From an uncultured Clostridia bacterium (GTDB lineage Bacteria > Bacillota > Clostridia > UBA1212), in the NCBI GenBank assembly GCA_947304585.1, contig CAMZBI010000022.1, positions 1-35,086 on the forward strand: 35,086 bases of DNA. Reading direction: 5' to 3'. The notes beneath the pieces were generated by a model that was not told the DNA's origin, ran no database searches, and saw only the letters and a list, made by a program, of their open reading frames with translations. Every line of letters starts with the position of its first letter. Positions within the stretch are counted from its first letter, which is position 1. Of the stretch, positions 8,203 to 15,713 are shown piece after piece. The position numbers and the translations under genes were made by a program.

Positions 8203-9840
8203 TTGAAAAAGACTGCTCAGACAATCGCGGGCGGATTTCTGATCCTCTCCGTCGCAAACATTCTCGTTAAGCTCATATCCCTCGTTTTCGTGCCCCTCAT
8301 AAGGTCCCTACTTGGCGGGGATGCGGGCTACAGCGTATACAGCTCGGCCTACAGCGTTTACGCCTTTGTGTACGTGATCGCAACTGCGGGATTTCCGGTT
8401 GCCATCTCAAAACTTGTGTCGGAGCTCAGCGGCAAAGCTAAAAGCGATGAGGCAAAGAGAGCCTTCGTGCTTGCCACAAGAGCATTGGCGATACTCGGCG
8501 CCGTTTTGACCGTTGCAGTCATGGCACTCTCCAAGCCCCTGGCCCGCCTGATGTCAAACGAAGATTCCTGGGCCGGAATCATGGTCCTGGGGCCAACGGT
8601 ATTCATCTGCGCAGTACTGTCCGGCTTAAGAGGGTATTTCCAGGGCCGCAGAAACATGAGGCCAACGGCTGTTTCACAGATAATAGAACAGCTTGTACAC
8701 GTGGCCTTCTCCGCAGCAGGAGTCCTGATACTGAGAAAGTTCGGAATAGTCTGGGCTGTTGCAGGGGCTTCCATTGGCACTTGCGTCGGCGCAGCGGCGG
8801 CTCTTGCCATCTGCCTTTTTGAATACAGATCCGACAGAAAAGACTTTGCGGAGATAATCGACCGGGAAAAGGAACTCAGGGAGGCGGGCTACACAGGGTC
8901 CACTGACAAGGATCTTCTGAAAAGAGTCTTTTATTACAGCCTTCCGCTTTTCATAAGCTCTGCGGTGCAGTACGGCGGCGACCTTATCGACAACGGCATG
9001 ATCAAGTCCTCTCTGCTGCGTGCGGGGTTTGACGAAATAGGCGCCAAAAGCCTTCACGGCCAGTACATGGCCATGCGCCAGCTTATAAACGTGCCCGGCT
9101 CATTGGCCACAGCTCTTTGCGTCAGCGTGCTGCCCGCAATCACTCTTGCTTTTGCGTCGAAGAACATGCGGGACGTCTCAAAGAAGACCCAGAGCGCTTT
9201 CAAAATGTGCTACATCGCCGCGGTGCCGATAGTTGCCGTCTACGCGGTCTTTTCGGGGCCCATCTACAAGATACTTGGCTACGGGAACAATATCGTTCTT
9301 CTGTCCCTGTCCGCATTCAGCGTGATCTTCCTCTGTTCCGTCCATCTCCAGAGCTCGGTTCTCCAGGGGGTCAACAGATTCTACACTTCCTCGGCGTTCA
9401 TGTGCCTCTGCGTCATAATTAAAGCGGTGATGAACTATCTGCTCATTGGCGTGAAGGAACTGAATATCTACGGTGCCATCATCTCTACGTACGTAGCATA
9501 TCTGATACCGTTCCTGCTCAACATGTTCGTGATGAAAAAGAAGGCAGGCATCAGGTTCTCGGTGATTCAGGCGCTGGCTCCGCCCGTTGCCGCCGCAACT
9601 GCCGGAGTTGTTCCGGGCTTTGCGGTCTACGGCATCCTGAGGCTGATCATCAGGCTGTTCTCCAACGGCTATCTCTCCTATCTGATCCCCATGATCCCGG
9701 CGGGAATACTGACCATAGTCATTTATTACTTTGTACTGAGAAAGCTTGGCGGTCTTACCGCAAAGGACATCTCGGAGATGACGCCAAAGCTCCGGAGCAT
9801 TTTCCAAAAGGCAGACAAACTTTTGAAGATCAAAAAATAA
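8203..9840 (+). CDS. MurJ/SpoVB-like lipid flippase (MOP superfamily)
   Basis: A 545-residue polytopic membrane protein with the long run of about 14 hydrophobic helices typical of the MVF/polysaccharide-export (MOP) superfamily. Its N-terminus, FLILSVANILVKLISLVFV followed by LIRSLLGGDAGY, and the FPVAISKLVSE segment are most like the SpoVB/YtgP group. These proteins move lipid-linked peptidoglycan or polysaccharide precursors across the membrane. The start is a TTG at 8203, supported by AAAGGAGGG at 8184-8192, ten bases upstream; no better start exists. Whether it serves sporulation, vegetative wall synthesis or surface polysaccharide export cannot be told here. It follows hairpin array A and precedes obg by 103 bases. 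That gap holds only weak GGCG/CGCC and CCGG repeats, with no clear terminator. Confidence 0.88.
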   Translation: MKKTAQTIAGGFLILSVANILVKLISLVFVPLIRSLLGGDAGYSVYSSAYSVYAFVYVIATAGFPVAISKLVSELSGKAKSDEAKRAFVLATRALAILGAVLTVAVMALSKPLARLMSNEDSWAGIMVLGPTVFICAVLSGLRGYFQGRRNMRPTAVSQIIEQLVHVAFSAAGVLILRKFGIVWAVAGASIGTCVGAAAALAICLFEYRSDRKDFAEIIDREKELREAGYTGSTDKDLLKRVFYYSLPLFISSAVQYGGDLIDNGMIKSSLLRAGFDEIGAKSLHGQYMAMRQLINVPGSLATALCVSVLPAITLAFASKNMRDVSKKTQSAFKMCYIAAVPIVAVYAVFSGPIYKILGYGNNIVLLSLSAFSVIFLCSVHLQSSVLQGVNRFYTSSAFMCLCVIIKAVMNYLLIGVKELNIYGAIISTYVAYLIPFLLNMFVMKKKAGIRFSVIQALAPPVAAATAGVVPGFAVYGILRLIIRLFSNGYLSYLIPMIPAGILTIVIYYFVLRKLGGLTAKDISEMTPKLRSIFQKADKLLKIKK

Positions 9841-9943
9841 ACAGGCGTTTTATCGCCAATATAGGCAAAACACAGGCCTTACGGCAACTGAACCGGCTTT
9901 AATAACCGGCTGCTGCCGCTAAATTTTGAGAGGTATTAAAATC

Positions 9944-11281
9944 ATGTTTACCGACAGAGCGGTGATACATATTAGATCCGGCAACGGAGGCCACGGAGCA
10001 GTCTCTTTCAGAAGAGAGAAGTACATTGCCGCGGGAGGGCCTGACGGAGGCGACGGAGGACGGGGAGGCGACGTGATCTTTACCGTTGACAGCGGTCTCT
10101 CCACCCTTATCGATTTTCGCTACAAACGCAAATATGCGGCGGGCAACGGCGGCAACGGCGCGGGCCAGAAAATGACAGGCAAAAACGGCGCCAACGTTGT
10201 CATCAAAGTTCCCCCGGGGACCATTGTCAAAGATGAGAAGACCGGCGCAGTCCTGGCGGATCTGAAATATCCGGGCGAGGAGTTTGTGGCCGCAAAGGGC
10301 GGAAGAGGCGGAAAAGGCAACAGCCACTTCGCAACAGCCACAAGGCAGGTCCCCAACTTTGCCAAAGCGGGTGAAGCCGGCTTTGAATTCGACGTGATCC
10401 TGGAACTGAAACTCCTCGCCGACGTGGGCCTGGTGGGCTTCCCCAACGTTGGCAAGTCCTCCTACCTTTCAGTCACCACCTCCGCAAAGCCTGAGATCGC
10501 GGACTACCCGTTCACTACCCTGACACCAAAGCTTGGCGTTGTCATGACAAGAGACGGCTCCGGCTACGTGATCGCAGACATTCCGGGCCTCATCGAAGGC
10601 GCTGCCGAGGGGAAGGGCGCGGGTCACAGATTCCTCCGGCACATCGAGCGCACAAGGCTCCTCCTCCATATCATTGACGTCTCTCCCTATTCCGGCAGAG
10701 ATCCCTTTGACGACTTTCTCAAGATCAACGAGGAACTGCGCCTCTACCACCCCCGCCTGGCCTCAAGACCCCAGATAGTTGCCTGCAACAAAACGGACGT
10801 GGATGGAGCAAGGGAAAGGTTTAACGAATTTCGCTCGAAATTCACGAAATGGGCTGACGAGAACTGTGAGTCTGACCCTGATTTTGCGGAATACAGGGAA
10901 AAAGGCTGCTACCGTCTGTTTGAGATCAGCGCACTGACGGGCGAGGGCATTAAGGAACTTTGCGACTACTGCGGATCCATCCTGAAAGACATTCCCCAGG
11001 AGAGCACTTTCGAAGATATTATTGAAAACGAAGGCGCGGAACTCTCAGGTCCTGAAGAGGAAGAACTTTTCACCGTGAAAATGGATGGAGATGTATACGT
11101 TATCTGCGGCCGGTTCATCGAGCATCTGCTGGACTCCGTCAACCTTGGCGACTACGAGTCCCAGGGCTATTTCCAGAGAGTCCTCCGGCAGAAGGGCGTC
11201 ATCGCCAAGCTGGAGGAAATGGGCATTCAGGAGGGCGACACCGTGCGCATTGGCGATACTGAATTTGATTTCGCTTTCTGA
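9944..11281 (+). CDS. obg: Obg family GTPase
   Basis: A 445-residue conserved GTPase acting in 50S ribosome maturation and growth/stress control. The glycine-rich Obg fold is at 1-158 (start MFTDRAVIHIRSGNGG). The G domain follows, with G1 GFPNVGKS (165-172), G3 DIPGL (212-216) and G4 NKTD. A C-terminal OCT domain spans about 350-445. ATG 9944 is chosen over TTG 9926 because GAGAGG (9928-9933) overlaps the TTG and is well spaced from the ATG, and this start matches the family. The usual rplU-rpmA neighbours are absent. It converges on the prepilin-peptidase-like gene with only 12 bases between stop codons. Confidence 0.96.
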   Translation: MFTDRAVIHIRSGNGGHGAVSFRREKYIAAGGPDGGDGGRGGDVIFTVDSGLSTLIDFRYKRKYAAGNGGNGAGQKMTGKNGANVVIKVPPGTIVKDEKTGAVLADLKYPGEEFVAAKGGRGGKGNSHFATATRQVPNFAKAGEAGFEFDVILELKLLADVGLVGFPNVGKSSYLSVTTSAKPEIADYPFTTLTPKLGVVMTRDGSGYVIADIPGLIEGAAEGKGAGHRFLRHIERTRLLLHIIDVSPYSGRDPFDDFLKINEELRLYHPRLASRPQIVACNKTDVDGARERFNEFRSKFTKWADENCESDPDFAEYREKGCYRLFEISALTGEGIKELCDYCGSILKDIPQESTFEDIIENEGAELSGPEEEELFTVKMDGDVYVICGRFIEHLLDSVNLGDYESQGYFQRVLRQKGVIAKLEEMGIQEGDTVRIGDTEFDFAF

Positions 11282-11293
11282 CGCCGATTTACT

Positions 11294-11782
11294 CTATACT
11301 CCTGTCGAAAGATAAACCACTGCTCCGAGCAGAATAAATGGAACAAAAGGAATGCCGCCTTGACAAATGAACTCGAGGCGGTTTTTGTGTCTGCTCTCAC
11401 TATTCAGCTTTTTTGCGACAATATTCAGGGCTTTTATCGCCAATGAGACCGCTCCCGCTGAGAGAAAAGCAACCGAAAGAACGGAAAAAGCCCTCGCCGG
11501 TCCGAGACAGAGAATAATGATGCAGATTATGCTGATATCCGCTCCGCCGATGAATCTTTGAATCATGGTCCTGCAAACATATGAGGTTCCGAAAACAAAG
11601 CCCGCAAGGATCAATGAGAGCAACATGGTTTCACAGGAAAGGCTGAAGGCCAGGCCCAGACCGCCAATGTACAGAAGCAGAACGGCTTTTCCGGGGACAC
11701 GGGCCGTAAAACAGTCAAAACAGGCGCATCCGGTCAAGAAAAAGAGGAATATCATTTTTAAAGCTAAACTGCAAAAGTCCAT
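11294..11782 (-). CDS. Prepilin peptidase-like (A24) membrane protein
   Basis: A 162-residue protein, almost entirely hydrophobic. It carries the two aspartate signatures of the A24 aspartyl proteases: D23 in FDCFTARVPGKAV (the family's D...R-I/V-P block) and D82 in GGADIS (the GxGD-type motif). The end GGIPFVPFILLGAVVY matches the family's conserved last helix. These enzymes cut leader peptides of type IV pilins. The length suits the minimal archaeal/Firmicute form without the N-terminal methyltransferase domain. I chose the ATG at 11782 because AAAGGAG lies seven bases upstream; a longer reading from 11827 lacks this. No pilin or secretion ATPase gene is in the window, so the partner genes are elsewhere or the gene is a relic. 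Confidence 0.82.
   Translation of the reverse strand: MDFCSLALKMIFLFFLTGCACFDCFTARVPGKAVLLLYIGGLGLAFSLSCETMLLSLILAGFVFGTSYVCRTMIQRFIGGADISIICIIILCLGPARAFSVLSVAFLSAGAVSLAIKALNIVAKKLNSESRHKNRLEFICQGGIPFVPFILLGAVVYLSTGV
11355..11386 (+). terminator. Intrinsic terminator for obg inside the convergent gene
   Basis: CCGCCTTGA (11355-11363) can pair with TCGAGGCGG (11373-11381) as a nine-pair stem including one G-U pair, with a nine-base loop, followed directly by TTTTTG. In the plus direction this is a good intrinsic terminator, about 75 bases past the obg stop. It lies within the coding sequence of the opposite-strand prepilin-peptidase-like gene. Confidence 0.75.
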
Positions 11783-11882
11783 GGCAGGGCTCCTTTCTGT
11801 TGCCGGGTCTGGGTGTGTAACCGGCATGGCAGGATGATTTTAGAATATTTTCCAAAAAGAGGGGAGCGGGGAGAATAATTTC

Positions 11883-12106
11883 AGTGATACGCCTTCGGCG
11901 AGTGGGGTCGCCTCCGGCGAGGTGGTGCAGCGCAGGCACTGCAGTGAATAGTCAAAAGAATAGTGTGACGAGTTGCGCTAAGCGCATCACTTGCGGCGCC
12001 AGCCACACCCACTCGCTGCGCCATGCGCAGCGCTCACTTGCGCGAAGCGCACCCACTTGTGACGAAGTCCCACCCACTTACGGCGCAGGGGCACCCACTC
12101 TTAACT
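11883..12106. repeat. Tandem mini-hairpin array B, bipartite with orientation switch
   Basis: Related to array A. The left part (11883-11945) has AGTG before each palindrome: CGCC-TTC-GGCG, TCGCC-TCC-GGCGA and TGCAG...CTGCA. The right part (about 11974-12106) has CACT after each palindrome, which is the same unit on the other strand: TGCGC-TAA-GCGCA, CGCTGCGC-CAT-GCGCAGCG, TGCGC-GAA-GCGCA and TGTGAC-GAA-GTCCCA, most followed by CCCACT or TCACT. The two parts are separated by about 25 bases without hairpins. It fills most of the gap between two divergent genes. Confidence 0.8.
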
Positions 12107-12114
12107 GATAAAAC

Positions 12115-12144
12115 TTGCGTCACAACTGCCCGAAGTGCTAAAAT
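12115..12144 (+). promoter_or_regulatory. Candidate sigma-A promoter for the 12194 lipoprotein
   Basis: TTGCGT (12115-12120) and TAAAAT (12139-12144) are separated by 18 bases and lie about 50 bases upstream of the start codon, just past hairpin array B. A GCCCGAA/TTCGGGC pair brackets the -10 region. Match quality is moderate. Confidence 0.45.
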
Positions 12145-12193
12145 TAGAAAAAAAACAGGCTTTCGGGCTTTTGCGCGTTATCTGGAGGATAAA

Positions 12194-15100
12194 ATGGCTG
12201 AAAACAACAAAAATAGTGATTTTAACAAGGTCAAAGCCTTCTTTAAAACACCCGGAAATTATATTGTTGCCGGGATTGCCGCCGTGCTGGTGGCGGTCAT
12301 TACGCTGACGTCGGTATTTATTGGCGGGTGCGGGATCGACAGACCTTCGGATCCTACCACGGAGCCCCGGAAAGAGGAGGACTCAGGCGTGATTTTTTAC
12401 GGATTTTCTAAGAATATCGACTATTCCGCGTATTTGCCGTTGGCGACTGCCGAAAAATTGCTGAAAGACAATAATGGCATTGCATTCCAGGCAGAGAAGA
12501 CGATCGTCTATGCCGGCGGCGGGTTCAAAGACGTTTCGGGGGCCATTGGCGACGGGAGTCTCTGCAGCTATGCAAACAAGACTATGACCGTTGACGCGGG
12601 GCTTCTTTCGACTGCGACCGGGCTGGACTGTGGCAGCGGGAAGGCAAGCCTTGACGATGTGGCGAAAAAGCTTGGCAAAGACGCTTTCATTTATGAAAAC
12701 AAGCTTTGCGTGCTTCTCGACAAGGGCAGCGGCGCCAACGTTTTCGACAACTACTACACCTTTGAGATGATCAGCCTGAAGCTTCGAAATGCGCCTCAGG
12801 AGGACTTTGACAATGCCCTGATGAACCTTCCGGAGACAGTTTCCAACGGTGACGGGTATACGGTCAAATACACGGATCCGGATCTTGAACTGGGACTTTC
12901 CACAGAACTATACTCACTTTGCGGATACGGCTCGGACCTTGAGACAAACAAGTCCATGCCTGTGATCGTTGCGGGCGAGGGCAGAAACAAAAACAATCAC
13001 ACTCTGATCAGAGTCTACAACAAGTATTCCGCTAAAATTGCCCAGTTTCTTGCATTCTCCGCGGAGATCGAAGGCGGCGTGAGAGTGGCCTGCAGCAAGG
13101 TCGGCGGAAGGATCGTGGTGGCAGCTGCAGCGTTCAACGGCAACTACCCCGAGACAAAATCCGTGAAGGTTTTTGATCAATACGGCATGCCCTATATGGT
13201 CGTGACGCCTGATTTCAAAGACTGTGCGCCTTACATAATACTTGCAGGCGATTTTGACGGTTCAGGCGAAGAAAAACTTCTCGTAACGGCGGAAAAGGCT
13301 GACGGGGATGGCTCGGTTCCTTTTGCGATCTACTCGTTCAAGGACGGCAGCGTTGTATCCAAAGGATCGATACAGCTTGGTGCGGATCTTTCCGGCAAAA
13401 CCTTTGAAATAACAAAGGGCAATAAGGCGGCAGACGGCAGGCTTGGCGTGCTGATCACAGAAAGCGAGACAGGCACCGTTTGGCGCGGATTCTTTGCCAA
13501 TGAGTCCGGAGCGGGCAGCGCAGAGACCGTAAAGCAGAACATTAACACCGGTAATACTGCGGTATACGTTGCCCAGTCTGCGTTTTCCAATGAAAGTATT
13601 GCCGTGTCCCTTGTGAAGGACCAAGATGATCCGAACAGATCATACGTCAGACTTTTTGCGGATGCCCAGGATGCCTACGGGAACAAGGTCGACATTGGCG
13701 TCTATGAGAACATATTCTACTGGTACACCGTCTCGAACAACAAAAGGCTTGGAGACGTTAAGAATCTCAACCTGAAGGACACTGATTACGTAAAATCTGC
13801 GGAATTCCAGCACATCAGGACTGACCTTGCCGCGAGGGTCATTTCCACCCTCACCAGCGAGAAGAAACTTCTGACTCTTGCGGAGACAGCTTATTCGGGT
13901 TGGCGGAACACCTCGAAGATCAGAAACTACAGCAAGTCCTACAACGTTTGGGAGCCCTGCTTTACCCACAGATTCAACATTATTACGGGCACCTCTGTAC
14001 TCGCCAAATACACCGACGAGAACGGCTTCCACAGATACCTTGGCTACACCAACGACAACACCACCGCCAATTACGAGGAACTGGGCTCCCAGTTCTACAA
14101 TGCGACCTACGCCGAGGGCATCATTGAACTTGACAAGATGAGAATCTACCCCCTGAGGTCAACTCTGCAGGACCTCTACGCCAATTTCACAGGCGCTCCC
14201 GAGATGCTGGTGGGCCTTGAGCCGATACACGAGATAGAGATAAACGTCGGCGAGACCTTCGGCGACTACAACCCCAATAACATAGAGGGCTTCAGAAGCT
14301 ACCTTCTCGAGAGGTTCGGCAGCGTTGAGAATATAAACAAAAAGTTCGGCACGTCGTTCAAGTCAAGAGAGGACATTGATGCGCCGAGAAACGGAGCCCT
14401 TGGTGAGAGAGGGGACTGGGACAAATTCGCAGGCAAATTCTTTGAGCAGTGGGCAATGTTTACCAGAAAGATAGTCAACAAGAGGCTTACTGAGGCCTTC
14501 CGCGAGGCGCTGCTGGCAGGCTTCCCGTCGGAGATCATTTCAGGACACTCCATTCCCGAGGGTGACGCCATTGCGGGATTCCTTGGCCAGGCTGACACCA
14601 GAATGTCTCCGGTGGACGCCATGATGACCCTCGGCTGCCACTTCGGCGCCACAAGGTACGGTATGTGGTTCCGGGACGACTACAACTTCCTGAACCTTGC
14701 CTACAAAGCGGGCTTCAAGAACGTGACCATGGGCGAATACAATTCCATGACCGCGTACAAGACAAAACTGCCGGAAAAGCAGCTGGATTACGTGTGGAAC
14801 CACGGCGGAAAATACATCAACATCCTGAACATCAGCGACGAGGGAACCGCGGCTGACATTAAATCCGTGGCGGGCCTTATCGAAAGAAATGATCCCAGGC
14901 CGGGCTATGCCGGCGGTACCGGTGCAACAATGGCCGTCGACACAGGGGACAAGACCTTCCAGCTGGTGGAACTTGGACCCAATGAGACGGGTCTTCTCAA
15001 GTCCGTTGACGCTGACGGCAACTGGACCGGAGACGTCTATCTGGTTCCCTTCCACTCCCACGTGGTGGTTGAAAATATTGTCGTGACCAAGGAGATCAGG

Positions 15101-15493
15101 GGCGGCACCACCACTTCCGTCATTGGCGATCTTCAGACCGGCGACGTGATCGAGTTCAATTTCATTGGCTCCTACAAGGGCGAGGGCAATGCGAAACTGC
15201 TGGTGGAATTCTTAGAGGACGACGTAAAGAACGAGAGAATGTCCGCAGAGTTTGAGCTGGGAAAGGAAACGAGGCCAATAAAATACACGCTGTCGAACCA
15301 GGTGCCTCTTGGCTCGGTGAAGATCAAGATATCCTACGAGTGCAGCGACTACTCATCAATTTCCATCGAAGACATCAGATGCTTCGTTGAGCGTGAATCC
15401 ATTGCGAGAAAGTACTTCGGCGACCTCAGCGCAGAGGCCCACGCAGGCGGTTTTACTTTTGACGTTGCAGGGGATCCGGAGAAACTGTACTGA
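12194..15493 (+). CDS. Large lipoprotein with GH-A-like barrel (GH42-like)
   Basis: A 1099-residue predicted lipoprotein: a 20-residue polar start, a hydrophobic segment (21-42) and I-G-G-C with Cys46 as the likely lipidated residue. ATG 12194 follows GGAGG with a five-base gap; the frame open upstream runs through repeat array B and is not credible. Residues about 70-190 resemble copper-amine-oxidase-type stalk domains. A DFDGSGEEKLLVTA stretch is FG-GAP/VCBS-like and suggests a partial beta-propeller. Residues about 600-900 look like a clan GH-A barrel, with YLLERFGSVENINKKFGTS typical of GH42-type enzymes, Glu687 in NVGETFGDY as candidate acid/base and Glu848 in MGEYNS as candidate nucleophile. 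A beta-sandwich follows at about 985-1090. It likely cleaves extracellular glycans. The substrate is unknown. Confidence 0.72.
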   Translation: MAENNKNSDFNKVKAFFKTPGNYIVAGIAAVLVAVITLTSVFIGGCGIDRPSDPTTEPRKEEDSGVIFYGFSKNIDYSAYLPLATAEKLLKDNNGIAFQAEKTIVYAGGGFKDVSGAIGDGSLCSYANKTMTVDAGLLSTATGLDCGSGKASLDDVAKKLGKDAFIYENKLCVLLDKGSGANVFDNYYTFEMISLKLRNAPQEDFDNALMNLPETVSNGDGYTVKYTDPDLELGLSTELYSLCGYGSDLETNKSMPVIVAGEGRNKNNHTLIRVYNKYSAKIAQFLAFSAEIEGGVRVACSKVGGRIVVAAAAFNGNYPETKSVKVFDQYGMPYMVVTPDFKDCAPYIILAGDFDGSGEEKLLVTAEKADGDGSVPFAIYSFKDGSVVSKGSIQLGADLSGKTFEITKGNKAADGRLGVLITESETGTVWRGFFANESGAGSAETVKQNINTGNTAVYVAQSAFSNESIAVSLVKDQDDPNRSYVRLFADAQDAYGNKVDIGVYENIFYWYTVSNNKRLGDVKNLNLKDTDYVKSAEFQHIRTDLAARVISTLTSEKKLLTLAETAYSGWRNTSKIRNYSKSYNVWEPCFTHRFNIITGTSVLAKYTDENGFHRYLGYTNDNTTANYEELGSQFYNATYAEGIIELDKMRIYPLRSTLQDLYANFTGAPEMLVGLEPIHEIEINVGETFGDYNPNNIEGFRSYLLERFGSVENINKKFGTSFKSREDIDAPRNGALGERGDWDKFAGKFFEQWAMFTRKIVNKRLTEAFREALLAGFPSEIISGHSIPEGDAIAGFLGQADTRMSPVDAMMTLGCHFGATRYGMWFRDDYNFLNLAYKAGFKNVTMGEYNSMTAYKTKLPEKQLDYVWNHGGKYINILNISDEGTAADIKSVAGLIERNDPRPGYAGGTGATMAVDTGDKTFQLVELGPNETGLLKSVDADGNWTGDVYLVPFHSHVVVENIVVTKEIRGGTTTSVIGDLQTGDVIEFNFIGSYKGEGNAKLLVEFLEDDVKNERMSAEFELGKETRPIKYTLSNQVPLGSVKIKISYECSDYSSISIEDIRCFVERESIARKYFGDLSAEAHAGGFTFDVAGDPEKLY

Positions 15494-15590
15494 TATTTTT
15501 AGACTTTTGTGTGCAGCGATGACCGGCGATTCGAGGGCCGGCACGGGGACCGGAGACGGGTGCGATATTGGCCAAATTATTAAAAAAAGC

Positions 15591-15619
15591 TTGAAAAAAC
15601 TCCGACCGAGTTCTATAAT
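15591..15619 (+). promoter_or_regulatory. Sigma-A promoter of the 524-aa surface protein, palindrome in spacer
   Basis: TTGAAA (15591-15596) and a perfect TATAAT (15614-15619) have a 17-base spacer. The spacer carries an inverted repeat AACTC-CGACC-GAGTT, which could be an operator. The site is about 95 bases upstream of the ATG, leaving a leader of roughly 85 bases. Confidence 0.8.
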
Positions 15620-15713
15620 TTAACAAGATACAAAGCGGGGATCATTGCCGCAAAGTTGATGAAACTAAAGGTAAACCCTTATCGGTTGTATGAAATTTTA
15701 TTGGAGGTAAATT

